DNA of 64,000 nt from contig NZ_CP119392.1 in assembly GCF_029224025.1 (NCBI RefSeq), forward strand, positions 3,433,001 to 3,497,000, written 5' to 3'. Positions 10,005-19,156 of this stretch are shown here, piece after piece. The notes beneath the pieces were generated by a model that made no database searches, was not told where the DNA came from, and was given only the letters and a program-made list of their open reading frames with translations. The translations under genes were made by a program, and so were the position numbers. Numbering within the stretch: the first letter of the stretch is position 1; each line of letters opens with the position of its first letter. Source of the stretch: Rhodanobacter sp. AS-Z3 (lineage in GTDB: Bacteria > Pseudomonadota > Gammaproteobacteria > Xanthomonadales > Rhodanobacteraceae).

Positions 10005-10351
10005 CAGCGCAGCTTTCGCACCCGCTCGGCAGGGCTGATCACGTCAGTCAGCCGAATGCCGAACTTCTCATTGATGACCACCACCTCGCCATGCGCAACC
10101 AGGGTGCCGTTGACGAATACATCCAGCGGCTCGCCGGCTGCGCGATCCAGCTCCACCACCGAACCTTGATTGAGTTGCAGCAAATTACGGATGCTGATAC
10201 GGGTGCGACCGACCTCCATGGCCAGCGTCACTGGCACATCGAGGATCATGTCCAGATTGACCTCACCGGCCTCGGATGTCGCCGCGCTCAGTGCATCAAA
10301 TTGAACGCGCTCGCCAGCCTCGGCTGCGGCACTTTCTGTGGACTGGTTCAT
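10004..10351 (-). CDS. fliN: Flagellar motor switch protein FliN
   Basis: 115 residues. The C-terminal ~75 residues are a SpoA (SPOA/C-ring) domain: DVPVTLAMEVGRTRISIRNLLQLNQGSVVELDR, then PLDVFVNGTLVAHGEVVVINEKFGIRLTDV. FliN forms the base of the C ring, binds FliH for export docking and CheY-P for switching. It overlaps fliM by 4 bp. Confidence 0.96.
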   Translation of the reverse strand: MNQSTESAAAEAGERVQFDALSAATSEAGEVNLDMILDVPVTLAMEVGRTRISIRNLLQLNQGSVVELDRAAGEPLDVFVNGTLVAHGEVVVINEKFGIRLTDVISPAERVRKLR

Positions 10352-11364
10352 GCTGGTTTCTTCTCCAGGGATGGAATGCCGGCCGCCGGCTTTTCGCGCC
10401 GCGCGGTCTGAGCGTGAAAACGAATGGCGTTGCGACCGTTGGACTGACCATAACGGCCGCGGAATACGGGTACATCCTCGGCGTAAACCAGCGCGAGCTC
10501 GGGCAGCTGAATCGGAATTACGTCGCCGGGACGCAGATGCAGGAATTCACCCAGGCTCAGCCGCGTTTCCAGCAGCAACGAGCTCAGGTCAACCTCGGCG
10601 TCGAGCACTTCTTCCTGCAACAGTTCCGCAAAGCGACCGTCGCCATCCATGCGGTCGCTCTGCACACCCGCATCAAGCAAGGTGCGAATCGGTTCGACCA
10701 TCGCATAGGGCATGGTCAGGTGCACATCGCCGCCGCCGCCATCAAGCTCCACATGGAAACGTGAAACCACAACGGTCTCGGTGGGGCTGACAATGTTGGC
10801 AAACTGCGGGTTGATTTCCGAACTGAGATATTCAAACTCCAGCCCCAACACCGGTGCCCAGGCTTCGGCCATCGCGGTGAACAATTCAGCCAGCATGATC
10901 TGGATTACGCGGTTCTCGGTGGCGGTAAAATCACGCCCTTCGATACGCGCGTGGTAGCGGCCATCGCCGCCGAAGAAATTGTCGATCACGGTGAATACAA
11001 GGCGCGGCTCGAACACCACCAGCGCGGTACCGCGCAGCGGCTTGATCTTGACCAGGTTCATGTTGCTTGGCAGCGCCAGGCCATGCACGTACTCGGCGAA
11101 CTTCACCATTTTCACGCCCAGCACCGAAACCTCGCAGGTCTTGCGCAGCACGCTGAACAGCCCGGTGCGGAAGAAGCGCGCAAAACGGTCGTTGACCATT
11201 TCCAGGGTAGGCAGACGCCCCCGGACAATGCGGTCCTGCTGGGCAAAATCAAAATTGACCACCGCACCGGGTGGCAGCGGCTCGTCGCCACCGGTGGCAA
11301 CGGCACCACCCGTCACGCCATCCATCAGCGCGTCAATTTCGTCCTGGGAAAGCAGGTCACTCAT
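10348..11364 (-). CDS. fliM: Flagellar motor switch protein FliM
   Basis: 338 residues. The N-terminal CheY-P binding peptide SDLLSQDEIDALMDGV is present, followed by the CheC-like middle domain and a C-terminal SpoA domain (VLDAEVDLSSLLLETRLSLGEFLHLRPGDVIPI). FliM links FliG to FliN in the C ring and receives the CheY-P signal. It follows fliL by 15 bp and overlaps fliN by 4 bp. Confidence 0.97.
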   Translation of the reverse strand: MSDLLSQDEIDALMDGVTGGAVATGGDEPLPPGAVVNFDFAQQDRIVRGRLPTLEMVNDRFARFFRTGLFSVLRKTCEVSVLGVKMVKFAEYVHGLALPSNMNLVKIKPLRGTALVVFEPRLVFTVIDNFFGGDGRYHARIEGRDFTATENRVIQIMLAELFTAMAEAWAPVLGLEFEYLSSEINPQFANIVSPTETVVVSRFHVELDGGGGDVHLTMPYAMVEPIRTLLDAGVQSDRMDGDGRFAELLQEEVLDAEVDLSSLLLETRLSLGEFLHLRPGDVIPIQLPELALVYAEDVPVFRGRYGQSNGRNAIRFHAQTARREKPAAGIPSLEKKPA

Positions 11365-11379
11365 GCGCGCGAACCCCGA

Positions 11380-11883
11380 TTATTGAATGACGAAACTGGT
11401 GAAATACAGGGCGTCGATTCCGGGGCGACCAAGCCGCTTCTCAACGATCTTGCGTACCGCAATCAGGGCGTCCGCCTGTAACTTCTGGCGGCCCGCGGCC
11501 TCACTGACAATTTCGAATTTCTGGCTGCTGAACAAGGCGACCAGGCTGTCGCGTACCACCGGGTCAGCTTCCTTGGCCACCCCGATCGCCGCCGCGTCAT
11601 GCGACATCAAGGTCACGCCCACCTGCAGGTAGCGCAATGCGTCGCCGTCGCCTTCGCGAAAGGTCACCACAAAGGCCGGCTCCAGCGGCAGATAGATCTC
11701 CGGCTTGACCTCGCCCGCGACTGCCGCCTTGGGATCCTTGGCGTGACTGGCTGAGCGCGACATCCAGAAATATCCACCACCCAGCCCGGCCAGGACCAGC
11801 ACCACCACGACAATAAGCAGTGGTTTGCGACTGCGCTTTATGGGCTCAACTTCAGCGCCTTCGGGATCTACATCATTAGCCAT
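11380..11883 (-). CDS. fliL: Flagellar basal-body-associated protein FliL
   Basis: 167 residues from the ATG at 11881-11883, which has an AGAGG ribosome site five bases upstream; the frame is open further, but that part would contain the operon promoter. A cytoplasmic basic N-terminus (IKRSRKP) precedes one membrane helix (LLIVVVVLVLAGLGGGYFW) and a periplasmic domain ending with the family motif LYFTSFVIQ. FliL stabilises stators around the motor. It is the first gene of the long leftward unit. Confidence 0.93.
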   Translation of the reverse strand: MANDVDPEGAEVEPIKRSRKPLLIVVVVLVLAGLGGGYFWMSRSASHAKDPKAAVAGEVKPEIYLPLEPAFVVTFREGDGDALRYLQVGVTLMSHDAAAIGVAKEADPVVRDSLVALFSSQKFEIVSEAAGRQKLQADALIAVRKIVEKRLGRPGIDALYFTSFVIQ

Positions 11884-11942
11884 GAAAACCTCTTGCTGCA
11901 TTGAACGAAAAGAAGGCGCCGGCAATGGCACCAGTGACCAAT

Positions 11943-11957
11943 GCAATCCACGTGCCA
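11943..11957 (-). promoter_or_regulatory. Sigma-54 promoter of the fliL operon
   Basis: On the minus strand the site reads TGGCACG-TGGA-TTGC, a perfect match to the sigma-54 consensus (GG at -24 and GC at -12, ten bases apart). It lies about 60 bp upstream of the fliL ATG and just after the fliK terminator. It should need FleQ (19157-20584) for activation. Confidence 0.9.
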
Positions 11958-12090
11958 CAGATAAAACACGCTTCAGCATCAAATACTTGAGCCGTACCAC
12001 ACCACCACTCGGCACGTTATGGCGTTTTCTTGACGACCGCCAATCAAACATCGCGACGCAAACACAGCATGTCGCCGAGCCCACCGCGCT

Positions 12091-12127
12091 GAAAAAACTT
12101 CCGCCCGGATCAGACTACTCCGGGCGG
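12091..12127 (-). terminator. Rho-independent terminator after fliK
   Basis: A 9-bp perfect GC-rich stem (12101-12109 with 12119-12127) is followed on the minus strand by a T-rich run (complement of gaaaaaactt, 12091-12100). It sits between the fliK stop and the fliL promoter, so it closes the fliE-fliK operon. Confidence 0.85.
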
Positions 12128-12156
12128 TGGGCGGGGTGCGCTGTGAGCGCAAAACC

Positions 12157-13350
12157 TCAGGCGAAGGCGTCGAGCAAACCGATCTGACTCAGCGGCGTGA
12201 CCAGACTGGCACCATGAACTTCTGCCGCATCCGCCACGCCGCCTTCGGACCTGGCCTGACTGCCCCGATCACCTTGTTGCTGCTGTTGACCGACTTCGGC
12301 ATTGCCCAGCGAAAGTCCGTGCTGAGCCAACATGTCACCAAGCTGCGGCAAGCTCTGCTGCAACGCGGTCACCGCACCGGGGTGCTGTGCCTGAAAGCTG
12401 ACGTCAACCCGACCGTGGCTCACGCTGATCTTCAAATCAAGCGAACCCAACTCTTCCGGATGCAGACGGATACTGGCCTGTTTCACGTCGTGACTGACGA
12501 ACCAGGCAACCTGCTGACCCAGCTCCTGGGTGAACGCCGGAGTGCCTACCGGTGAGGCCAGCGGAACACTGACCGGCGCAGCCGGCGCAGTGGCAGCGGG
12601 CATGGTCGACGCGGCCAGCAGCTGCGCCGAGGCCGCATCCGACGAGGCCGACGCGTGCAAGTCCTTGTGGTCCGCCAGCAGGCCGTCGATGGCTGCGTGC
12701 AGCACGGGCATGGCAGCCGCAGTCGAGGCCGTATTGCTCAGCATCGTCGTCACATCCACAACGGGAAGCAGCACGGCAGTACCACGTTCTGCACTTGCCG
12801 CGGTCGGCTTGGCTGCCGGAGCGGCTACAGGCTGACCAGCCAGCACCTTCCCAACGGCGGGCCCGATCATCGCCAACATTGCACCTACCAGCGCGGAAGC
12901 GCCCTGTTGGTTGCCGTCGGTGGACTTTTCGCCAGCCGAAGGCTCCTCTGCAGTCGCCGTGGCGGAAACCGGCGCTGATGCCAGCACCGCCGCAGCGGTT
13001 GCTGCCGGCGAACTGGCAGCGGCGGCGGCCTCTGCCTGGGCCGCCGTATCGGACGGCGCAACCAGCTCGACTTTATCCGACTCGCGAGCTTTGCTGGCAG
13101 CCTCCGGGTGACGCATGTTTGGACCCACCGGTGACGGATCGTCACGGCGATTGCGACCGGGGTCGGGCCCGCGCTGTGGATGCGACTCGTGCGCTGAAGG
13201 GGGCTTCTGCGCGTTGGTGTTGCGCTCTTGATGCGCAGCATGCAACTGCTGTTCGAATGGCTTGGCTGCCGGGTCTTGCGGCGCGCTCCTTGCTGCGCCC
13301 CTGGATGCGGCAGCAGCGGCCGACGGTGAGTTGACGGCGTGGGCGGTCAT
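12157..13350 (-). CDS. fliK: Flagellar hook-length control protein FliK
   Basis: 397 residues. The N-terminal two thirds is low-complexity, very rich in Ala, Pro and Ser, as in FliK ruler domains. The C-terminal domain (from about residue 270) carries the conserved FliK core ELGQQVAWFVSHDVKQASIRLHPEELGSLDLKISVSHGRVDVSFQAQHPG followed by a Gln-rich tail. FliK measures hook length and contacts FlhB to switch export specificity. It is the last gene of the fliE operon, 97 bp after fliJ. Confidence 0.92.
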   Translation of the reverse strand: MTAHAVNSPSAAAAASRGAARSAPQDPAAKPFEQQLHAAHQERNTNAQKPPSAHESHPQRGPDPGRNRRDDPSPVGPNMRHPEAASKARESDKVELVAPSDTAAQAEAAAAASSPAATAAAVLASAPVSATATAEEPSAGEKSTDGNQQGASALVGAMLAMIGPAVGKVLAGQPVAAPAAKPTAASAERGTAVLLPVVDVTTMLSNTASTAAAMPVLHAAIDGLLADHKDLHASASSDAASAQLLAASTMPAATAPAAPVSVPLASPVGTPAFTQELGQQVAWFVSHDVKQASIRLHPEELGSLDLKISVSHGRVDVSFQAQHPGAVTALQQSLPQLGDMLAQHGLSLGNAEVGQQQQQGDRGSQARSEGGVADAAEVHGASLVTPLSQIGLLDAFA

Positions 13351-13447
13351 GGCTGGAGTGCTCCTGCTGTGGACAACGGACTACGACTGCAAATACGCGC
13401 CGCCGAAACAGCTTGGCGACGTGGGGGATGGATGACGACGCGCCGTA

Positions 13448-13870
13448 TCACGTGCGCCTCCGCTGGAAGCGCTCATCCATTTCGGACTGCTCATGGCGAT
13501 CTTCGGCACGGCGCTCGAATTCAAGATGCTGGGACACCACCGTGCCCAATGCACTTTCGCGCGCATGCGTGTGCTTCCAGTGATCGCGAACGTGTTCCAG
13601 CTGACGCTGGTGGCGCGCCACTTCGGCAACCTGCTGGGTGATGGCCTGATCAATGCGCTGGATGAAACCTTGTCGATTGAGCATCGCGCTGACGCTTACC
13701 AGGGTATCGCTGCTGGTGGCATATTCCTCACGATAACGATGCAACTCAGCCAGCTGATGCTCGGCTTTCGCCAGCAACTGCTGTTGCGCGGCAAAGCGAC
13801 TCAAGGCGTCTTCGCTACGTTGTTTTGCCTGGTCTACCGCAGGCTGCAATCGGCTGGCACGTGATTTCAT
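13448..13870 (-). CDS. fliJ: Flagellar export chaperone/stalk FliJ
   Basis: 140 residues, highly charged and helical throughout, consistent with the antiparallel coiled coil of FliJ. It begins [27 protein letters not shown], similar to the FliJ N-terminus. FliJ inserts into the FliI hexamer and couples it to FlhA. It overlaps fliI by 4 bp, which supports the assignment given the weak sequence conservation of the family. Confidence 0.85.
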   Translation of the reverse strand: MKSRASRLQPAVDQAKQRSEDALSRFAAQQQLLAKAEHQLAELHRYREEYATSSDTLVSVSAMLNRQGFIQRIDQAITQQVAEVARHQRQLEHVRDHWKHTHARESALGTVVSQHLEFERRAEDRHEQSEMDERFQRRRT

Positions 13871-15234
13871 TCGCGCACCTGTTCGGCAAGTTCGGCCAGC
13901 GCCAGAATCGCCTGCTCCAGCGTCATCGGCTCATCGACTTCCTGCTGCAGGAAGGCACGCAATTGGGGCCACATCTCGATCGCCAGATCGACCTGCGGGT
14001 CGGAACCTTTTTGATACGCACCTACGGCAATCAGGTCACGTTGCTGGCGATAAGCGGAATAGACCTGGCGAAACCGCTGCGCCGCGCGCATGTGCTCGCG
14101 CGTGGCCACGGCCGGCATTACACGGCTGATCGAAGCCTCGATATCAATGGCCGGGTAGTGACCCGCTTCCGCGAGATCACGCGACAACACGATATGGCCG
14201 TCCAGAATCGCGCGGGCAGCGTCAGCAATCGGATCGTGTCGGTAGTCGTCGCCTTCCGTCAACACCGTGTAGAAAGCGGTGATTGAACCGCGCCCCTCCG
14301 CATCGTTGCCGGCGCGTTCAACCAGCGCAGGCATCATCGCGAACACCGATGGCGGATAACCTTTGGTCGCCGGCGGCTCTCCAATCGCCAACGCAATCTC
14401 GCGCTGCGCCTGGGCATAGCGGGTCAGCGAATCCATCAGCAACAGCACGCGCTGGCCGCGATCACGAAACCATTCCGCAATCGCGGTGGCGTATTGCGCA
14501 CCCCGCAGTCGCTTGAGCGGCGGCGCATCAGCGGGCGCTGCCACGATCACCGCACGGCGGCGGCCTTCTTCACCAAGCGTCTGCTCGACGAATTCCTTGA
14601 CCTCGCGGCCACGTTCGCCAATCAGCCCCACCACCACCACATCGGCGTTCGTGTAGCGCGTCATCATGCCGAGCAGCGTGGACTTGCCGACGCCGGAACC
14701 GGCAAACAAACCAAGTCGCTGCCCGCGTCCCACGGTAAGCAAGGCGTTGATCGCCCGCACGCCAACGTCCAGCGGCGCATCAATCGGCTTGCGCGCCATC
14801 GGATTGATCGGTTCACGCTTGAGCGCGGCATGTTCGTTCGAATCCAGCGGACCCAACCCATCCAGCGGCACACCATCCGCACCGACTACGCGACCCAACA
14901 GGCCCGCGCCCACCGGCAAGCCGCCGCTGCTTGCGCACGGCCGCACGCGAGCGTTGGGCAGTACGCCATGCATGTCGCCCACCGGCATCAGCAACAGCCG
15001 TTCATCGGCGAAGCCGACCACTTCGGTATCCAGCTTGTGACCATCGGCCGTGTCGACAAGACAGCGCGCACCTAGCGCCGCTTCGCAGCCTTCCGCCTCC
15101 AGCGTGAGGCCGACCACCCGCCGCAGGCTGCCTTCCACCGCCAGCATGCTCGCGCGTTCCACCCGCTCGCGGCGAAGCGCCAACTGTTCCTGCCAGCGCA
15201 GCTTGCGTGCCCGTTCGGTGACGTCGGAATTCAT
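13867..15234 (-). CDS. fliI: Flagellum-specific ATPase FliI
   Basis: 455 residues, F1-beta/T3SS ATPase family. Walker A is GSGVGKST at 179-186; further landmarks are [53 protein letters not shown] and [24 protein letters not shown], which contains the ATPase alpha/beta signature. It powers export-substrate unloading at the FlhA gate. Overlaps with fliH (4 bp) and fliJ (4 bp) indicate tight translational coupling. Confidence 0.97.
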   Translation of the reverse strand: MNSDVTERARKLRWQEQLALRRERVERASMLAVEGSLRRVVGLTLEAEGCEAALGARCLVDTADGHKLDTEVVGFADERLLLMPVGDMHGVLPNARVRPCASSGGLPVGAGLLGRVVGADGVPLDGLGPLDSNEHAALKREPINPMARKPIDAPLDVGVRAINALLTVGRGQRLGLFAGSGVGKSTLLGMMTRYTNADVVVVGLIGERGREVKEFVEQTLGEEGRRRAVIVAAPADAPPLKRLRGAQYATAIAEWFRDRGQRVLLLMDSLTRYAQAQREIALAIGEPPATKGYPPSVFAMMPALVERAGNDAEGRGSITAFYTVLTEGDDYRHDPIADAARAILDGHIVLSRDLAEAGHYPAIDIEASISRVMPAVATREHMRAAQRFRQVYSAYRQQRDLIAVGAYQKGSDPQVDLAIEMWPQLRAFLQQEVDEPMTLEQAILALAELAEQVRE

Positions 15235-15872
15235 GCGTCTCCCTCGTCCGCAGCGGCCTCGTCGCCAAGCAACGCGTCAATGACTGCCGCCAGTCGCGTT
15301 TCCACGCGTGCATCCAGGCGGGAGCGCTCACTTTCGAGCCGGCAATCACCACGAACCAGACTGTGATCACCCAGCAATTGCCAATGCGGTTCGGCTGTAC
15401 CCAACTCTTGCAGCAAAGCCAGATCCTGTGGATTGACATGGATGCGCAATTCACGCGTGGCCATGGGCAGCGCCCTGGCTGACTGACGCACCACATTCGC
15501 AATCAATTCCGGTGAAGTTTTCAGTTCATGCATGACTACCCGGCGTGCGATCACGCCAGCCAGCCCGGCCAGTTCATCCGCCGCCTGATCGTCAAGCAGC
15601 TGCAGCGGACGCGCTGCCGCATCGTAAAGTGCCTCCAGTTCGGCCATGCGCTGGCGCAATTGCTGCTGTGCTGCCGCGCGACCTTCAGCGAGACCTTCAG
15701 CCATGCCAGCGGCGTAACCTTCATCGCGCGCCTGCTGCTCAAGCGCTTCCAGGTCGCGCACTGTCGGCTGAGCCGGCCCACTGGGCGCAGCCGCCATGGC
15801 CGCGCGGGAGCCCACTTCCGGCAACTCCCAGCGCTGAAAATCCTGATCGGCGGCGTTGAACATGTTGGTCAT
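15231..15872 (-). CDS. fliH: Flagellar assembly protein FliH
   Basis: 213 residues. The central region [28 protein letters not shown] shows the GxxxG-type repeats characteristic of FliH, followed by the C-terminal domain ([31 protein letters not shown] and [11 protein letters not shown]) that binds FliI and resembles a V/F-ATPase stator subunit. It starts at the base where fliG stops and overlaps fliI by 4 bp. Confidence 0.92.
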   Translation of the reverse strand: MTNMFNAADQDFQRWELPEVGSRAAMAAAPSGPAQPTVRDLEALEQQARDEGYAAGMAEGLAEGRAAAQQQLRQRMAELEALYDAAARPLQLLDDQAADELAGLAGVIARRVVMHELKTSPELIANVVRQSARALPMATRELRIHVNPQDLALLQELGTAEPHWQLLGDHSLVRGDCRLESERSRLDARVETRLAAVIDALLGDEAAADEGDA

Positions 15873-16888
15873 CAGACAAACTCATCGCCGCCACCGGCCA
15901 GGCTGAGCTGACCGGCATCGGAAAGTTTGCGCGCGATACCCAACACTTCCTTCTGCGCGGCATCGACTTCGCTCAGACGCACCGGGCCTTTCACCTCGAG
16001 GTCGTCGCGCATCATGTCGGCGGCACGCTTGGACATATTGGCAAAAATCTTCTCGCGAATTTCCGGCTCGGCACCCTTCAAGGCGGTGATCAAGGTGGCC
16101 GACGGCACTTCGCGCAGCAGGGTTTGCATGCCGCGATCATCCAGCCCGACCAGATCGTCGAAGACAAACATCAGGTCTTCGATCTTTTCGCCAAGCGCCT
16201 CGTCGTGCGTGCGGATGGCCGTCATCAACTCAGCTTCGCGACTCCCCTCCATGGCGTTAAGGATGGCTGCGGCAGCCTTGAGCCCGCCGACATTGGCGGA
16301 CTTCAGCTTCTTGTTGTTGCCGGAGAACTGGCGTTCCATGATCTCGTCCAGTTCATTCAGCGCATGCGGTTGCACACCGTCGAGCGTGGCAATCCGCATC
16401 ACCGCATCAGAACGCACGCGCGGCGGCAGATAGCCGAGCACTTCTGCCGCCTGATCCGGCTCCAGATGGGCCAGCACCAGCGCAATGATTTGTGGGTGCT
16501 CCTGGTTGATCATTTCGGCAATGGCGCGACTCTCCATCCACTTCAGTGACTCCAGGCCCTTGCTGCTGCGGCCAAGCAGGATGCGATCGATCAGGCCGCC
16601 CGCCTTGCTTTCGCCTAGTGCATTGACCAGCACCTTGCGGATGTACTCCTCGGTGCCCACGCCGAACGAAGTCTGCTGCCCCATGTCCTCGTTGAGCCGA
16701 TCCAGCACGCCCTGCACGTGCTCACGCGACACGCTGGACAGCGCAGCCATGGCGGTACCGATGGTTTGCACGTCACGCGCACTGAGATGCTTGAGCACCT
16801 CGGCGGCATCCTGCTCACCCAAAGTAAGCAGCAGAATGGCTGCGCGCTGGGCGCCGGTAATCGGCGCTTCCTGTTGATTAGCCGCCAT
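15872..16888 (-). CDS. fliG: Flagellar motor switch protein FliG
   Basis: 338 residues with N, middle and C domains. Recognisable blocks are GAQRAAILLLTLGEQDAAEVLKHLSARDVQ, EEYIRKVLVNALGESKAGGLIDRI, the EHPQ motif (MINQEHPQIIALVLAHLEPDQAAEVL), and the torque helix region FVFDDLVGLDDRGMQTLLREVPSATLITALKGA. FliG sits on the MS ring and interacts with stators. It overlaps fliF by 11 bp. Confidence 0.97.
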   Translation of the reverse strand: MAANQQEAPITGAQRAAILLLTLGEQDAAEVLKHLSARDVQTIGTAMAALSSVSREHVQGVLDRLNEDMGQQTSFGVGTEEYIRKVLVNALGESKAGGLIDRILLGRSSKGLESLKWMESRAIAEMINQEHPQIIALVLAHLEPDQAAEVLGYLPPRVRSDAVMRIATLDGVQPHALNELDEIMERQFSGNNKKLKSANVGGLKAAAAILNAMEGSREAELMTAIRTHDEALGEKIEDLMFVFDDLVGLDDRGMQTLLREVPSATLITALKGAEPEIREKIFANMSKRAADMMRDDLEVKGPVRLSEVDAAQKEVLGIARKLSDAGQLSLAGGGDEFV

Positions 16889-18629
16889 CTTCGCTCACCC
16901 AATTCTTGACGACCTGCGCCACTTGTTTGGAATTCTCGCCAACCATCTGACGGGCCAGGCCAATGCGTTGCTCGTATTCCAGCGTGGGGCTGGCGTCGGG
17001 TAGCCGGGCGGCCTGACCGGCCTTGGGCTCATCGTGGTCGCCATCAACCTTCACCGATATCCTGGGCATCGGCGCCGGCAATGTCTTGGCAGCCGGTGCA
17101 GCGCGCGTCACTCCTTTGAGCAATGGACGCACCAACCCAAAGGCCACCAGCAAGGCAATCAACACGCCCAGCGCCTGCTTGATCAGGTCCATCATGCCGG
17201 GCCGTTCCCAGATTGGTATCTCGGGCAGCGCATCGATAGCGGCCGGCCGATGAAACGCCTGGTTCACCACGCTGACACTGTCACCGCGGGCGGCATCAAA
17301 ACCCACCGCGTTCTTGGTCAGCTCGGTCAGTCGCTGCAACTCCTCAGCGCTGAACGGCACGCCGTCATTGACCGGTGGGGCCGCAGCGGCGCTGGAACTC
17401 TTTGCCGGCGCCGCGACTTTGTTGGACAGCTTGTTGTCCAGCACCACCGCTACAGTCAGGCGTGCCAGCCGGCCGGCCGGGTCGCTTACATGGCTGATGG
17501 TGCGGTCAAGCTCGTAGTTGCGCGTGGCGCTGCTTGAACTGTCACCGGCAACCGTCGTGGTCGCCGCCGTGGCCGATGCTGCGCCGTTCTTGCCGGCAAC
17601 TTTCGCTGCCGCCGTGCCGGCATCGGGATTGGCCGCCGTGGGTTGCGCCACCAGGGTTGGCGGCTGGTTGCTCAATGCCCCGGGAATGCCGCCCGCACCG
17701 CCGCCAGCGCTGTGTTGCTCACTATTGGTCTGCTCGCTACGCAGCGCCGGATGGTCGTGTCCGAAGGTTTCGGTAGCCTTTTCCTGCTGGCTGAAATCAA
17801 GATCTGCATAAACCTGTGCACGCACCCGGCCCGGCCCCACCAGCGGCGTCAGCAACTCCTCGATGCGCTGGGCATAGGTGTTCTCGATGCGCGTAGCCAT
17901 GCGCAGGCGATCATCACCCACGGCCGACGGACTGTTCGGGTCAGAGGTAAGCAGCTGACCTTGCTGATCAACCACCGACACCTGATTGGCATCCAGTCCC
18001 GGCACGCTGGAAGCAACCAGGTGCACAATGGCCGCCACCTGACCGGCATCCAGTTGGCGGCCCTGATAAAGCGTCACCAACACTGATGCGCTGGCTTCAC
18101 GATTGTCACGAATGAACGCGGACGGTTTGGGTAGCGCCAGATGCACACGGGCAGCGCGTACTGATTGCAGTCCCGTGATCGTCGAGCTCAGGTCCGACTC
18201 CAACAGTTGCTGGTATCGCGTGCGTTCGGCCAGATCGCTCATGCCGAACGGCGAATCCGTGGCTGGCATCACGCCGCTGTTGGCGGTGCCTTGCGGCAGA
18301 CCTTTGGCCGCCAGTTTCAGGCGCAAGGCCGCCAGATCGGCGGCAGGCGCCATGATCGAGGCACCATCACTACTCAGTTGAAACGGGGTGTTGCTGGTCT
18401 GCAGTTCCTGTGCAACGGCAGCGGCGTCTTTCTGATCAAGACCCGCATACAACAGGCCGTAGTTCGGCCCGCGCGACCACAACACCACCGCCACGCCAAA
18501 CGCCACGGCCGCAGCAATCGCCACCAGCAAAACGGCCTGACGCGCGCCCGGACTGCGGACAAACTGCCTGAGCGGATCGGGTCTGGCGCCGTTGTCGTTG
18601 TCACTGACTGCGATGGCGTTATCTGCCAT
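16878..18629 (-). CDS. fliF: Flagellar MS-ring protein FliF
   Basis: 583 residues. A first membrane helix lies at ~30-55 (RQAVLLVAIAAAVAFGVAVVLW), then YscJ-like ring-building motifs (YAGLDQKDAAAVAQELQTSNTPF; GVMPATDSPFGMSDLAERTRYQQLLESDLSSTI), a Gly/Ala-rich variable segment (~310-370), a second helix near 475-500 (DLIKQALGVLIALLVAFGLVRPLL), and the FliG-binding C-terminus (RQMVGENSKQVAQVVKNWVSEDG). The motor is nucleated here. Confidence 0.97.
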   Translation of the reverse strand: MADNAIAVSDNDNGARPDPLRQFVRSPGARQAVLLVAIAAAVAFGVAVVLWSRGPNYGLLYAGLDQKDAAAVAQELQTSNTPFQLSSDGASIMAPAADLAALRLKLAAKGLPQGTANSGVMPATDSPFGMSDLAERTRYQQLLESDLSSTITGLQSVRAARVHLALPKPSAFIRDNREASASVLVTLYQGRQLDAGQVAAIVHLVASSVPGLDANQVSVVDQQGQLLTSDPNSPSAVGDDRLRMATRIENTYAQRIEELLTPLVGPGRVRAQVYADLDFSQQEKATETFGHDHPALRSEQTNSEQHSAGGGAGGIPGALSNQPPTLVAQPTAANPDAGTAAAKVAGKNGAASATAATTTVAGDSSSSATRNYELDRTISHVSDPAGRLARLTVAVVLDNKLSNKVAAPAKSSSAAAAPPVNDGVPFSAEELQRLTELTKNAVGFDAARGDSVSVVNQAFHRPAAIDALPEIPIWERPGMMDLIKQALGVLIALLVAFGLVRPLLKGVTRAAPAAKTLPAPMPRISVKVDGDHDEPKAGQAARLPDASPTLEYEQRIGLARQMVGENSKQVAQVVKNWVSEDGG

Positions 18630-18677
18630 GGTGTTGCTCGCTTGAAAAGTACGAAATCAAGATCTGATCGAGCCGCA

Positions 18678-19019
18678 TCAGACCGGCATGTTCATGATGT
18701 CCTTGTAGGCATCGACCAATTTGTTGCGTACTTCCACCACCGTGCGCAGTGACAAATCCGCCTTTTGCACCGCAATCATCGTGCGGCCAAGGTCAGCGCC
18801 GGGATCACCACGCTCAAAACTTGCGGCCATTCGGCCCGCTTCCATCTGGGTGCGGCCCACCGCAGAAATCGACTGTTTGAGGATCGACGAGAAATCTGAC
18901 GGCTTGCCCAGAGTTTCCGCACCGATCGGCGCCAACTTGGGCGCAATCTCCGCAGGACGCACCTGCGCCGTCATCTGGCGCATTTGCGAAAGCAGGTTAT
19001 TGACATCAATCGTGCTCAT
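18678..19019 (-). CDS. fliE: Flagellar MS-ring/rod junction protein FliE
   Basis: 113 residues from the ATG at 19017-19019; longer in-frame starts would overlap the sigma-54 promoter. The conserved FliE core is clear: DFSSILKQSISAVGRTQ, then DLGRTMIAVQKADLSLRTVVEVRNKLVDAYKDIMNMPV. FliE joins the MS ring to the rod. It is the first gene of the fliE-fliK operon, 48 bp before fliF. Confidence 0.95.
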   Translation of the reverse strand: MSTIDVNNLLSQMRQMTAQVRPAEIAPKLAPIGAETLGKPSDFSSILKQSISAVGRTQMEAGRMAASFERGDPGADLGRTMIAVQKADLSLRTVVEVRNKLVDAYKDIMNMPV

Positions 19020-19074
19020 CTCGACATTTCCTGGTGACGGATTTCCGGCACATGGCGGGTTTTCAAGAGATGGC

Positions 19075-19090
19075 TGCATGAGCCGTGCCA
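19075..19090 (-). promoter_or_regulatory. Sigma-54 promoter of the fliE operon
   Basis: The minus strand reads TGGCACG-GCTC-ATGC, with GG and GC exactly ten bases apart (complements at 19088-19089 and 19076-19077). It lies ~55 bp upstream of the fliE ATG and directly downstream of fleQ, whose product is the expected activator. Confidence 0.85.
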
Positions 19091-19156
19091 ACGACTATGC
19101 CCAGCCGGCAAGGGCAGCAATTCGGCTCTGGATGTGTGACGGGGACCGCTAAGAGA